A program made the position numbers and the translations under genes. The notes beneath the pieces were generated by a model. That model worked only from the letters and a program-made list of their open reading frames with translations, was not told where the DNA came from and did no database searches. Shown piece after piece: positions 26,547 to 35,758 of a DNA stretch of 53,986 nucleotides (positions are counted from its first letter, which is position 1; each line of letters opens with the position of its first letter). Origin of the DNA: Muriicola sp. Z0-33 (GTDB lineage: Bacteria > Bacteroidota > Bacteroidia > Flavobacteriales > Flavobacteriaceae); assembly GCF_026126425.1 (NCBI RefSeq), contig NZ_JAFMPW010000018.1, positions 1 to 53,986 of the forward strand. The letters are read 5' to 3'.

Positions 26547-27515
26547 TCAGAATTTTTCCAAATGCAATAGAATTTCTTTTTGTACCTCTTCATAAGATTC
26601 TTGAATTAGCCAGTGACCTGCATCTAATTCTACAAACCGATAATAATTGCTTACGTAATCTTGCGTCCATTCAACACCCGATCGCCTTAAGGCGCTGTCT
26701 TTATTTCCCCAGACGAAAAGAACAGGGACATCAATTGTTCCTGTATTGACCCCTTCAGAAAACATATTATAATTTGCCCTGTACCAGTTTATAGCAGATG
26801 TCAATGCATTTGTTTGGCTAAATAAATCTATATAAGAAGTAATTTCTTCTTCTTCATGTTCAGACCAAATAGACCTAAGCACTTCATAGTTGTTTTTGGC
26901 TAGCATATATTCTGGAATTCTCTTGGTCTGAAAATTTCTAATATACTCACTTGAATTATACTGTAGACTATCTTCCTGATAGGCACGAGAGAAGGCTTTT
27001 AAATGAGGAACTGATAAGGAAGTGAAGCTTCGTAATCTCTCGGGATAATCTGATGCTATTTGCCAGCCTACTCCGCTTCCCCAATCATGTCCAATTAAAT
27101 GAAACTTATTAATTCCAAGGGCATCTGCTGTTGCAATTACATCTTTAGCTAAATGAGCAATTTGATATTCGGCAATTTCATCAGGTCTTGCCTTATAACT
27201 GTATCCTCTTTGATCCGGGGCAATAGTATAATACCCGGTTGTATTTAAATCTGACATCAATTTTTTCCATATTACTGATGATTCAGGAAACCCATGAAGC
27301 AGAATAACTGGAATATCTTGTTTGTCCCCACTTATTTTGGTTGAGAATGCATACCCATTTGCTTCAATAAGGCTATATCCTGGAGGTAAGGTTCCGGCAT
27401 TTGAGCCCTTTACAATTTTGTTCATATAGATAAAACCAAGTAATAGTCCTAAAAGTAACAATAGGGCGGAAACTGCCGAAATTTTGAGAATCTTATTCCG
27501 TTTTGATTTTATCAT
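26547..27515 (-). CDS. Alpha/beta hydrolase, epoxide-hydrolase/dehalogenase type
   Basis: A hydrolase of 322 residues, anchored or exported by an N-terminal helix (ISAVSALLLLLGLLLGFIY). It has the oxyanion motif LLHGFPESS. The nucleophile is an aspartate in LIGHDWGSGVGW, as in epoxide hydrolases and haloalkane dehalogenases and unlike serine esterases. The final histidine is in DAGHWL. It faces the LytTR gene convergently, with 89 bases between them and no strong terminator. Confidence 0.88.
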   Translation of the reverse strand: MIKSKRNKILKISAVSALLLLLGLLLGFIYMNKIVKGSNAGTLPPGYSLIEANGYAFSTKISGDKQDIPVILLHGFPESSVIWKKLMSDLNTTGYYTIAPDQRGYSYKARPDEIAEYQIAHLAKDVIATADALGINKFHLIGHDWGSGVGWQIASDYPERLRSFTSLSVPHLKAFSRAYQEDSLQYNSSEYIRNFQTKRIPEYMLAKNNYEVLRSIWSEHEEEEITSYIDLFSQTNALTSAINWYRANYNMFSEGVNTGTIDVPVLFVWGNKDSALRRSGVEWTQDYVSNYYRFVELDAGHWLIQESYEEVQKEILLHLEKF

Positions 27516-27576
27516 TATTTGATTAATTACAAGGTTTTCTGTGAAATGAGCTTTGATGCATTTTACATATAGTTGT

Positions 27577-27597
27577 GCCTGCCTGCGGTAGGCAGGC
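27577..27597. repeat. REP-like palindrome
   Basis: GCCTGCCT (27577-27584), a 5-base loop, and AGGCAGGC (27590-27597) form a perfect 8-bp stem. On the plus strand a T-run follows 10 bases later. Palindromes of this GCCTGCC type are common between genes in Flavobacteriaceae. Confidence 0.6.
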
Positions 27598-27615
27598 TTC
27601 TGTTATTTTTTTCTA

Positions 27616-28371
27616 TCAGTTGTAATCCTGTTTTAGCGAACTGTTAATTTGTTCAATTAAGAATTTGGAATTTTTTAAAGAAAACTCCAATTCTTCTTTA
27701 GTTTCTGTAAATAAAATTCTTTTAAAATTACTTATGCCTTGAAATGTGGCTGCAAGGTGGCCGTAATTAATTTTATTCCATACAAGAGAATCAATCAATG
27801 GACCCTGGTCGTGTATTTCAGTCACTCCGAAGGTATACGAGTTTACATAAGAAGTGACCTTACCTTGATAGTCATTAGTAGTCTTTTCCACTCGGGTCAT
27901 AAGCGAGGTTTTCTCATTATAAAAATTCTTTATGTTAGCTTTTAATGGGTCAGACAGATTTTCTATTAATCTTGTTTGAATTAGACTATTATAAGTATTT
28001 GTATTGTACGGAATTTGAACAACCCAGTTGGGGTTAAATTCAAATCTCATTATTTGAATTAAAGTATCAACGGTTGCACCAGAACTTGCTACTCTTGCTC
28101 TCAAAGATTCATTCAAATCATATTGTTCATTAATGAATGGAAGTCTTGCCCTGATTAAAAGAGTGTCTTGTGTTAAGTCGCTTTTCAACGCAACCAAAGA
28201 GTTTTTAATTCTTATGTCGGTTTTTCGATTTTCATTCCAATTGTTAATTGATAGTGCAATCAAAATTCCGATGACCACAAGCACTATTTCCCCAATAGCA
28301 TAAAGCAGGTACTTGCTGAATTTGTCTTCAGATAGTAGCGACTTTCTTATTCTTCTAAAAAACTTAATCAT
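27616..28371 (-). CDS. DUF6090 family protein
   Basis: The 251-residue product opens with MIKFFRRIRKSLLSEDKFSKY and one membrane helix (LLYAIGEIVLVVIGILIALSI) followed by NNWNENRK, the recognisable start of DUF6090 proteins of Bacteroidetes. The rest is a predicted periplasmic or cytoplasmic helical domain. The function is unknown. Confidence 0.85.
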   Translation of the reverse strand: MIKFFRRIRKSLLSEDKFSKYLLYAIGEIVLVVIGILIALSINNWNENRKTDIRIKNSLVALKSDLTQDTLLIRARLPFINEQYDLNESLRARVASSGATVDTLIQIMRFEFNPNWVVQIPYNTNTYNSLIQTRLIENLSDPLKANIKNFYNEKTSLMTRVEKTTNDYQGKVTSYVNSYTFGVTEIHDQGPLIDSLVWNKINYGHLAATFQGISNFKRILFTETKEELEFSLKNSKFLIEQINSSLKQDYN

Positions 28372-28383
28372 AGTTTTAATTTT

Positions 28384-28416
28384 CCACCTCTTCGGAGGGG
28401 TAAGAGGTGGGTTTTT
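28384..28416 (+). terminator. Terminator-like hairpin of uncertain use
   Basis: A 9-bp stem CCACCTCTT/AAGAGGTGG (28384-28392 with 28402-28410) is followed by GTTTTT on the plus strand. No plus-strand gene ends nearby. It may be a remnant, or a hairpin in the leader of the DUF6090 transcript on the minus strand. Confidence 0.4.
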
Positions 28417-28453
28417 GACCAGCGCGGCAGTGTGGCTTGTTCACTTAAAAGGT

Positions 28454-29491
28454 TTACTTGATAGCGATAACGGCACTTGACGGGCCGGTTAACGGCATTA
28501 CACTCGTTTGACTAAACCCTGCTTCTTTCGCCCATTGATCGAAGTCGGATGCTGTAAAATCAAATCCCTGATCTGTTTCGATAGCCATGTTTAATGACAT
28601 CATTAATCCGAAAGCATTCTTATTTCTTTGATCATCAATAATATTTTCAATAACAATAAGTGCTCCTCCTTCCGGTAAGGCATTATAAGCCTTTTTTATT
28701 AGCATTAATTTGTCTTCATAACCCCAATCATGAAGAATATTACCCATGGTAAGCACGTCTGCCTGAGGTAGTTCATCTGTAAAAAAATCTCCTGAACCAA
28801 TCTCTATTCTATCACTTAAACCAAAGGCTTCCACATTTTCCTTTGCAACCGGACCAACGGGCGGAAGATCAAAAGAAATGCATTTCATATGATTGTTGTT
28901 TTTTGCAATATGTATAGAAAGATTTGCACCCGAGCCTCCAACATCACAAAGTGTATTATATTTCGAAAAATCAAAATCATGCGCCAGTTTCATAAAGTTC
29001 CCGGCTTGTACACCCCCCATGCCGTGTATAAATTCCCTCAGCCTGTCTTCATCTGCATAAATAGCTTCAAATAGTGGCTTACCTCCATTTTTAGTCTCAT
29101 TTTGTGGTTTGCCAGTTTTCAGACATGCTTCTAAATCATTCCAAAAAGGATACAACCTATTGTTAGACATTTCTAAAATGCCTCCAATGTAGCTTGGTTT
29201 GTTTTTGTCTAAAAACAAGTCCGAATCCTCTGAATTGCCATATACCGCATTCTCTTTTAATCCGTTACGCTGCAAAAATCCTAATGCCACTAAGGTGTCC
29301 AGAAAATCATATAGGGATCTTGTATTTAGCCCTAGTTTATTTTTAATTTCTTCTCCTGATAATGATCCATTGGCGAGATGGGTAAACAGTCCCATATTAA
29401 CAGCTGTAAGCAAAGTTTTTGATGCCCAAAACCCCATTCCAATTTGCATTATTTTAGAAGGGTTAATTTGATTTCCATTAGTAGTGTCCAT
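28454..29491 (-). CDS. SAM-dependent O-methyltransferase
   Basis: Predicted to methylate a small hydroxylated compound. The 345-residue protein has an N-terminal winged-helix dimerisation domain (SLSGEEIKNKLGLNTRSLYDFLDTL). A Methyltransf_2 catalytic domain follows: SAM-binding DVGGSGANLSIHIAK, then GNILHDWGYEDK with the presumed catalytic-base His, then GGALIVIEN. The ATG at 29491 (MDTTNGNQINPSKIM) is preferred over an upstream TTG. It is divergent from the solute symporter gene. The substrate is unknown. Confidence 0.88.
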   Translation of the reverse strand: MDTTNGNQINPSKIMQIGMGFWASKTLLTAVNMGLFTHLANGSLSGEEIKNKLGLNTRSLYDFLDTLVALGFLQRNGLKENAVYGNSEDSDLFLDKNKPSYIGGILEMSNNRLYPFWNDLEACLKTGKPQNETKNGGKPLFEAIYADEDRLREFIHGMGGVQAGNFMKLAHDFDFSKYNTLCDVGGSGANLSIHIAKNNNHMKCISFDLPPVGPVAKENVEAFGLSDRIEIGSGDFFTDELPQADVLTMGNILHDWGYEDKLMLIKKAYNALPEGGALIVIENIIDDQRNKNAFGLMMSLNMAIETDQGFDFTASDFDQWAKEAGFSQTSVMPLTGPSSAVIAIK

Positions 29492-29547
29492 GATGCGGTT
29501 GTTTTTGGTTAATTGATAGCTCAAATTACGTTTTTTTCATACATTAA

Positions 29548-29578
29548 CCACAACGTCTTCGTATATGAAGCCTTGTGG
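29548..29578. promoter_or_regulatory. Nested inverted repeat between divergent genes
   Basis: CCACAA (29548-29553) pairs with TTGTGG (29573-29578), and inside it CTTC pairs with GAAG. It lies between the methyltransferase and symporter starts and could be an operator. It also resembles the other intergenic palindromes in its CAACG arm. Confidence 0.4.
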
Positions 29579-29641
29579 CGTTTAGCTGCTATCTTTTTAT
29601 ACACCTTTTCGTACTTCATTATGACTAACCAATAACCATTG

Positions 29642-31048
29642 ATGTTTACTATGAACAATAACCAAATAATTATTATTCTCTTTGGAGTATTGTATTTTGC
29701 CTTTATCCTTTATACCAGAAGGAAAGGAGATTTTGAAGAGTATTCTGTAGCTGGAAGAGGTTTAGGCAGGTTTGTGATTTTTGCCTCAATTTGTGCTTCA
29801 TATTTAGGACCTGGCTGGACAATGGGACTAACGCGAGAAGGCTTTAGCAATGGTATGTTTATGGCATTCATAGCACCAATTATGGGAATTGCTATGATAA
29901 TTTTTGCCATATATCTCACACCAAAAATTCGCAAGAAATTTACCAGTAGTTACTCTATTGGTGATATTGTTGGAGGGGAACTTTCTCACAATCACCCTGT
30001 AGTTATAGTCATGACAGGAACCATTGTATTGTTATCTCTTTCTGCCCTGGTGGTTGCCATGAGTTACGCCGGTGGAGAATTGATCAATAATGTTTTTGGA
30101 TTTTCAAAATTCTGGTCAATTGTCATTATTACAGTAATAGTTATGTTGTATTCTTTATTTGGAGGGATTAGGGCAACGATTCAAACCGATGTTATCCAGT
30201 TTCTTCATTTTGCAATTCTAATTCCCATTTTAGCAATACTTATTGTCATGAGTGATGGTTTTTCATGGGAGCAATACAATCTATTTGCTATTGAGAAAAC
30301 TGAAATCGCTTTTGAGTCGAGCAGTATTTCGGTGATATTAGGCCTTTTATTAGTTTTCTTTACCATTGCAGGATACGATACGCCAATTGTTAGTCGATAT
30401 CTGGCCTCAAGAAATGATAAAGTAGCAAAAAGTGCTACAATATGGTCTGGTGCTTTTATAGTGCTATGGACCGTACTTATGATTTTCATAGGTACTACTG
30501 GTGCCTACCTGTATCCGGAAATCGCCAATAATGATCAGGTGCTTCTTCACATTGCACAAAATCATTTCCCTGGTATTCTCTATGGCATATTTATTATAGC
30601 TATGATTGGAGTTGTAATGTCCTCTCAGGATACGTTTTTGAATAACGCCGGCGTAAGTTTTGCTCAGGACATTATTCCACGTATCATACCAAAGGCATCT
30701 AACAAGAAAAAGCTATTTTACTCCAAGGCATTTACGATTTTTATAGGATTAGTAGCCATCGTAGTCGCCAATTTTGTGGATTCTGCTCTGGAAATTGCTT
30801 TGATTATTTTAGATTATTACGCCAATGTAATGCTCGCTGTTACAATTTTTGCCATAACGAAAAAGAAGCATTATTGGCAATCTGCAGTCTTATCCATGTC
30901 TGCCGGATTTTTATCAAAGTTGAGTTGGGATGTATTAGGAAGTGCGGAAATCCCATCAATTTTTATAGGAATTTCATCTAGTTTCGGTGCTTATTTATTA
31001 TCAGACTTTTATTTTAAGTTAAAAACTAAAAGGAACGGCAAGGATTAA
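29642..31048 (+). CDS. Sodium:solute symporter (SSS family)
   Basis: Sodium-coupled uptake of a small organic solute across the inner membrane. The 468-residue protein has about thirteen hydrophobic helices. Family landmarks are the N-terminal YSVAGRGLGRFVIFASICAS, SLFGGIRATIQTDVIQ and SSQDTFLNNAGVSFAQDI. It is one of only three plus-strand genes in the accessory region. The substrate is not evident. The start at 29642 is chosen; an ATG three codons later is also possible. Confidence 0.92.
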   Translation: MFTMNNNQIIIILFGVLYFAFILYTRRKGDFEEYSVAGRGLGRFVIFASICASYLGPGWTMGLTREGFSNGMFMAFIAPIMGIAMIIFAIYLTPKIRKKFTSSYSIGDIVGGELSHNHPVVIVMTGTIVLLSLSALVVAMSYAGGELINNVFGFSKFWSIVIITVIVMLYSLFGGIRATIQTDVIQFLHFAILIPILAILIVMSDGFSWEQYNLFAIEKTEIAFESSSISVILGLLLVFFTIAGYDTPIVSRYLASRNDKVAKSATIWSGAFIVLWTVLMIFIGTTGAYLYPEIANNDQVLLHIAQNHFPGILYGIFIIAMIGVVMSSQDTFLNNAGVSFAQDIIPRIIPKASNKKKLFYSKAFTIFIGLVAIVVANFVDSALEIALIILDYYANVMLAVTIFAITKKKHYWQSAVLSMSAGFLSKLSWDVLGSAEIPSIFIGISSSFGAYLLSDFYFKLKTKRNGKD

Positions 31049-31084
31049 ATACTGCGGAAATACCGGGGTAAAATAACCATAGTA

Positions 31085-31118
31085 CATCAACAAGCGATAC
31101 ACAAAACCGTTATGCTCA
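31085..31118. repeat. Intergenic AACG/GTGTA element
   Basis: On the minus strand it reads GCATAACGGTTTTGTGTATC followed by GCTTGTTGATG. This matches the arms at 38737 and 42381 (CAACG or TAACG, then TTTGT, then GTGTAT). It lies just past the phosphatidylserine-decarboxylase-like gene. Confidence 0.5.
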
Positions 31119-32255
31119 GTTTTTTAGTTTTCCAATTCTTTGTCCCTGTTCAACCGTAACTGAATTCAATTTACCTTTTTCGAAAATTAATAAAACAGTA
31201 GAGCCTCCATATTTAAAATGTCCTAGCTTTTCTCCCTTGTAGATTTGTTTTGGATTTTCGTTATTAATTTCCTTGTAGTCATCTTCAAATACAACTGAAC
31301 CAACTGTTTGCAAGCCTATAGGAATCATTGCAATAAAACCATATTTGCTTGTTTCAATAATGAAATACCCATGTTTAAAATCTTCAAAGACACTATAGTC
31401 TTTGTTATAGCCTGGGTTGCCATTGTTGATCATATCCAGCATGTCGGGCATTCCAAATAGTCTGTTTCCGACATTTTCATTTGATTCTACTATTTTCCCG
31501 CTTATAGGGGAGTGGTAGTGATGATAATTGTCTGGCATAAGGAAAAGGGCCAATGCCGAACCGCCAACAAATTTCTCAGCATATTTAGAATGGTCAAGTA
31601 GTGAATTCAAACTCATTGTCATTCTTCCCTTTGTTGGTATTTCTGTTTCTAATTCCAGTTCATTGGCTACCATATTTATAATTCCATCTGCCGGTGATAC
31701 AAGAATAGCGTCATCTGTGGGATCATGGATTGAACGCGTACCCGGCTTTAAGTCGCGTGTGAAAAATTCATTGAATGAGTTAAAGCCCTCTTCAGGTAAA
31801 ACAAAGTCCTCATTATGGAGTGAATTATCAGATAACCATTCCTCAATGATTTTTGCAGAGGCGGGGCTATCCATAAATTTTCCGCGTTCTTCAATGAAAT
31901 AGTTGGCCCAACTAAGACCAGGTTCAGATAGCACGAACTTCATGCCGTCGGGATTCTTATAATAGAGAAAAGTAAATTTTAGAATTCTATCTAAACCATT
32001 ATGGGTGTTGGGCAGAAAATAGAACCAATCGTTCAGAAAATCATATAAATCATCAATGCTTTTGTCTTTCCAGGGATTTGGAGTACCATTAGGTAGTTCA
32101 TGCACATTCTTGAGCATTAAATTAATTGTATTCCTTAAGTCTTTGTTGTTCTCATAGAGGCCCTTTAGATTTTTAACAGGCGGACTATCCTCCTGTGCCG
32201 ATAAATTAAACCCGATTAACAGCATCGTAAAAAGACAAACTAAGTTTTTAAGCAT
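31116..32255 (-). CDS. Exported phosphatidylserine-decarboxylase-like protein
   Basis: The family decarboxylates phosphatidylserine and uses a pyruvoyl group made by self-cleavage. Landmarks are FNEFFTRDLKPGTR (161-174), VSPADGII (187-193), MPDNYHHYHSPISG (240-253) and the cleavage motif GGST with Ser352. All key residues seem present. Unusually it starts with a Sec signal (MLKNLVCLFTMLLIGFNLSAQ), so it should act in the periplasm or outer membrane, not on the inner face of the membrane. At 379 residues it is longer than most bacterial enzymes, with an N-terminal extension of about 150 residues. The substrate may differ from phosphatidylserine. Confidence 0.85.
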   Translation of the reverse strand: MLKNLVCLFTMLLIGFNLSAQEDSPPVKNLKGLYENNKDLRNTINLMLKNVHELPNGTPNPWKDKSIDDLYDFLNDWFYFLPNTHNGLDRILKFTFLYYKNPDGMKFVLSEPGLSWANYFIEERGKFMDSPASAKIIEEWLSDNSLHNEDFVLPEEGFNSFNEFFTRDLKPGTRSIHDPTDDAILVSPADGIINMVANELELETEIPTKGRMTMSLNSLLDHSKYAEKFVGGSALALFLMPDNYHHYHSPISGKIVESNENVGNRLFGMPDMLDMINNGNPGYNKDYSVFEDFKHGYFIIETSKYGFIAMIPIGLQTVGSVVFEDDYKEINNENPKQIYKGEKLGHFKYGGSTVLLIFEKGKLNSVTVEQGQRIGKLKN

Positions 32256-32291
32256 ACAGATGGTTTTGTAATTGATAGCGTTTGTTTTTTT

Positions 32292-33542
32292 TTAGTCAGT
32301 ACTATTTTCTTTTATATCACTAATAACCCATTCCATTATATTATCTATTCCTTTAGAGTAACTTTCCCATTCATATTCAATTAATTTATCAGGCTGAACT
32401 CCTTGTGTAACATCAGCTTGAAATCTAAATAACCTTTTGGAATAGGTAACAACCATTCCGGAATTCGGAAGGCTAAATTGTCCCATATCCTGATAACCAG
32501 TTGGGTTAGACCCAGTAGGTTCTCCCACAATTTTTGCATTAAGTATTTGTCTAAATTGTGAAGCATTGCTGGTAGCTGCAGAGAAAGTTACTTTGTCTGT
32601 TAAGGCATAAACACCAGATTTCCAATCAACACTGTCGGCTAAATTTAAATAAAAAGCGAGAAAAATTCCGACAAAAAAATCTCCCCCTCCATTATTCCTT
32701 AAATCAATGACGACTTGTTTAATCTGATTATCATTAATGTAATTTAGAACTGATTCTCCAAACATTTCCATTTCTTCAAATGAAGGATAACTCTCAAATT
32801 TGATATAAATTCCTTTTGTGTTTTTTATAGGACTAAACCAAAGGAAATCGTGTTTGGAATCTATTGGTTTTTGAATTTCAGGAATTACAATGTTATAAGT
32901 TTGGAAGTCGGTATGCTCATAATACGCTTTGTTACTTACCCCTTGTAAGACTACTTCAGATTCATTATTACTGTCGTCTAAAAAAGAAAATTTGGCTTTA
33001 AATTCATTAGCTGTTAACCCTAATCCAAATAACAATTCGGATATCATCATATATTGGCCGGTTCTGATAACCTCAGATTGTTTGTTTTCAATATACTGTG
33101 CAACTTTGCTGACTTCATTTGTGATTTCACCTATTGATTTCCCATCAATTTTCGTTAATATTTTACCCAAAAGGGATTTGTGATCATTGGTTGTTTTTAT
33201 AACGCGCCATTGTTCGTCTACTTTATATATTTCTATTGGAAATACATGTGTTTCAAAACCTCTTAAGGAAAATGCAGTATGCCCGTCTCCAATTTTACGC
33301 GTTAATCGCATTAAATCAATGATAACGCCTAAATCGTTTTTCTTATTTAAAGTTGATTTTATTTGTGATAACTCATCTTCAAATTCATCTTTACTCATTT
33401 TAGAATAAAGGTCAATATGGTTCTGTTCAAGATGGGTTTTATAAAAAGCGATATCTTTTATCCAACTTTCAACGTCTATTAATTGTGAATATGTAGTAAT
33501 GGTAATTAGAAAAATTAGTATAGTTGTGAAAAATCTGTTCAT
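32292..33542 (-). CDS. Exported S41 family peptidase
   Basis: A 416-residue protease with a Sec signal peptide (MNRFFTTILIFLITITTYSQ). It shows VVIDLRNNGGGDFFVG and the catalytic serine in DKVTFSAATSNASQF, then KIVGEPTGSNPTGYQD. It has little similarity to the S41 protein at 19019-20488 beyond these motifs. It ends 36 bases before the decarboxylase-like gene and could be co-transcribed with it. Confidence 0.9.
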   Translation of the reverse strand: MNRFFTTILIFLITITTYSQLIDVESWIKDIAFYKTHLEQNHIDLYSKMSKDEFEDELSQIKSTLNKKNDLGVIIDLMRLTRKIGDGHTAFSLRGFETHVFPIEIYKVDEQWRVIKTTNDHKSLLGKILTKIDGKSIGEITNEVSKVAQYIENKQSEVIRTGQYMMISELLFGLGLTANEFKAKFSFLDDSNNESEVVLQGVSNKAYYEHTDFQTYNIVIPEIQKPIDSKHDFLWFSPIKNTKGIYIKFESYPSFEEMEMFGESVLNYINDNQIKQVVIDLRNNGGGDFFVGIFLAFYLNLADSVDWKSGVYALTDKVTFSAATSNASQFRQILNAKIVGEPTGSNPTGYQDMGQFSLPNSGMVVTYSKRLFRFQADVTQGVQPDKLIEYEWESYSKGIDNIMEWVISDIKENSTD

Positions 33543-33944
33543 AATACTTTGGTATTGTTATTCCTTTTTTGCTGTGGACTAATTTCACTTTTTATTAGTT
33601 GTTCACCTAATCTATTTTGTCCAGAATCACAGGCATTTGTCCTTTCCACTGGTTCCATATGGCATTATTTGTAATTAGTTCTGCCATAAAATGTCCAACA
33701 TTCATTCTTCATGTTTTTTTGGGTTAGATATGGCAGGTCTGGTGGGTGAAGAATAAACTTCGTATTCAGTTATCTCGACTTCATTTGTTAAAGTATAGGG
33801 GCCGTATTGTTACCCACTCAATGCAACTATCCTTTTTGTCCAATTCCGGTCTGTAAATGATCAGCTGCATTTTCATTATCAACATGTGGAGGCAATAGTC
33901 ATTTATATACGGCTTTACTTAATTGACACCGGTTATCGTTAATT
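33543..33944. other. Intergenic region of 402 bases
   Basis: A+T-rich sequence with a CGATAACCGG motif near 33930 that recurs loosely near 37640. A 32-codon minus-strand frame (33607-33705) has protein-like composition (NNAIWNQWKGQMPVILDKID) and may be the tail of a lost gene. No RNA gene or terminator is recognised. Confidence 0.5.
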
Positions 33945-34868
33945 TTAATCAGCAGGCTTCAATAAGTTTTCTTTGACAGCATCAAAACTTATCCAATAAA
34001 TATCCCCGGATTCATCATTTCCCCTGTGAAAAAACAAATATTTACCATCTGGTGATACGCCAGGGCACATTTCGCAGGCATCGGTATTCACCATAGGGCC
34101 TAAATTTACTGCTGGGGTCCATTTACCATTTTTTTTGAAGCTTATATATATATCGCAGTCGCCATATCCCGATGTAGCTTCGCCATCAAACAGCATATAG
34201 TTTTCATCAGGATCAACAAAAGAATGCGCAATGTATTTGCCCTTAATGTTGATTTCCTTTGCCATACGCGTAATGGTATCGTATTCCCCGTTTCTTGACA
34301 AGGAATTGTAGATAACCCAGTCTTCAGGTTTGTCTCCTTTTTCACCTGTTGTAAAATACAGGTTACCTTTTTTGGACGATGTTAAATACATGATAACGGA
34401 TCTGTCCAAAAAAGGTTTACCCAGGGGTTTGGGCTGGCTCCAACCAGCAACTGTTTTTTTGCTAAACCATTGATGTAGTCCGGACGATTTTAGCGTATCG
34501 TTTAGTGGCCTTGTGCTTCCAAAATAAAGCCGATCGCCTTTTGGGCTAATATGAGGCTCAAAGTCCCAGCCTTTGGCAGCCTTAAAAGAAAACACTTCTG
34601 GATCTGTCCATTTACCATTAACCAGTCTCATGCTATAGATTTCATTGTCTAATTCTGGTTTTCTTCTGGTAAAGAACAACTCATCCATTTCCGGAGAAAA
34701 GGTGATCGCAAATTCAAAATTCCCTGTTGAAACAATGTCCTTACCAAAAACTACCGCCTTATTAGTTGGAACCTCCTCACCTAACAGGCTTAAGTTAGAC
34801 GGTACTTTTGGTTGACAACCACTGAATACAATCAGGGAAACGGCTAATGTAAATACTAATTGTTTCAT
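33945..34868 (-). CDS. PD40 (TolB-like) beta-propeller lipoprotein
   Basis: The 307-residue product has a lipoprotein signal (MKQLVFTLAVSLIVFSGC). It contains repeated WD40-like PD40 blades such as EPHISPKGDRLYFGS and CPGVSPDGKYLFFHRG. These usually mediate binding at the envelope. The ATG at 34868 is chosen because the open frame upstream of it overlaps the neighbouring NmrA-like gene. It is the last gene of a run that begins at the AraC-type regulator. Confidence 0.85.
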   Translation of the reverse strand: MKQLVFTLAVSLIVFSGCQPKVPSNLSLLGEEVPTNKAVVFGKDIVSTGNFEFAITFSPEMDELFFTRRKPELDNEIYSMRLVNGKWTDPEVFSFKAAKGWDFEPHISPKGDRLYFGSTRPLNDTLKSSGLHQWFSKKTVAGWSQPKPLGKPFLDRSVIMYLTSSKKGNLYFTTGEKGDKPEDWVIYNSLSRNGEYDTITRMAKEINIKGKYIAHSFVDPDENYMLFDGEATSGYGDCDIYISFKKNGKWTPAVNLGPMVNTDACEMCPGVSPDGKYLFFHRGNDESGDIYWISFDAVKENLLKPAD

Positions 34869-34887
34869 GCAATTACATGTTGTTTTA

Positions 34888-35730
34888 TTAGATTTTCTCC
34901 GGAACTTCAATGTTCCATACTCCACTTTTAAAAGTTTTTGTGGCATACGCTTTAAAGCTAATCGGCTTTCGTTTAAGAATTCTTTCAATATCATTGGTGA
35001 TTTCTGAATTAGCTGGATTTCCCAGAACCTCTGTGAACAAATACTCTATCAGCCAAATAAAATCTGCAGGTAATTGCTGTTCTTTCAATGCAGTTACATA
35101 AGTTGCTATACTTATACCGGTAAATTGGATTTCTCTTCCAGTAACATCGGAAATAACCTGTACGGCTTCTTTAAATGTCAGCGTTTCAGATCCGGTGAGT
35201 TCATATATCTCACCATTATGTTGGTCCTCTGTTAATGCTTTTACGGCAATTTCGGCAATATCATTGGCATCAACAAATGGAATCTTCATTTCTGCAAAGG
35301 GTAAGGCAACCTGCCCTGCTAATACTCCTTCGAGCAAAAAGTTCTCGCTGAAATTCTGATTAAACCAGTTAGCTCTGACAATGGTATGATCTAAACCAGA
35401 ATGAATCACCACCTGCTCGCATAATTGAGCCTCTCTCTCTCCTTTCCCGGAAAGTAATACCAGTTTTTTCACTTTAGCTCTTTTGGCAACTTTTACCAGT
35501 TGTTCAATGGCTTCCAAGGCGCCAGGTACTGCCAAATCTGGTTGGTAGGTGATATATATCCGGTCTATTCCTTCAACGGCTGCTGGCCATCCTTCAGGCT
35601 GATGCCAGTCGAATGCCGGACTTCCTCCTCTGGACCCAACCCTAACATTGTGACCTAGGTTGTTTAATAAGTTTACAATTCGTTTTCCGGTTTTCCCGGT
35701 TCCTCCAATAACTAAAATGTTTTGTTTCAT
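34888..35730 (-). CDS. NmrA-like NAD(P)-binding protein
   Basis: An atypical short-chain dehydrogenase of 280 residues. The N-terminal dinucleotide site is ILVIGGTGKTGKRIVNLL. LVLLSGKGEREAQLCEQVV and IVRANWFNQNFSENFL follow the pattern of quinone-oxidoreductase-like NmrA proteins. The usual YxxxK pair is absent, so it may sense or weakly reduce rather than act as a classical dehydrogenase. It lies 28 bases after the DUF1772 gene. Confidence 0.88.
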   Translation of the reverse strand: MKQNILVIGGTGKTGKRIVNLLNNLGHNVRVGSRGGSPAFDWHQPEGWPAAVEGIDRIYITYQPDLAVPGALEAIEQLVKVAKRAKVKKLVLLSGKGEREAQLCEQVVIHSGLDHTIVRANWFNQNFSENFLLEGVLAGQVALPFAEMKIPFVDANDIAEIAVKALTEDQHNGEIYELTGSETLTFKEAVQVISDVTGREIQFTGISIATYVTALKEQQLPADFIWLIEYLFTEVLGNPANSEITNDIERILKRKPISFKAYATKTFKSGVWNIEVPEKI

Positions 35731-35758
35731 GATTTAAGTTTTAAATGTTTATGAATAT

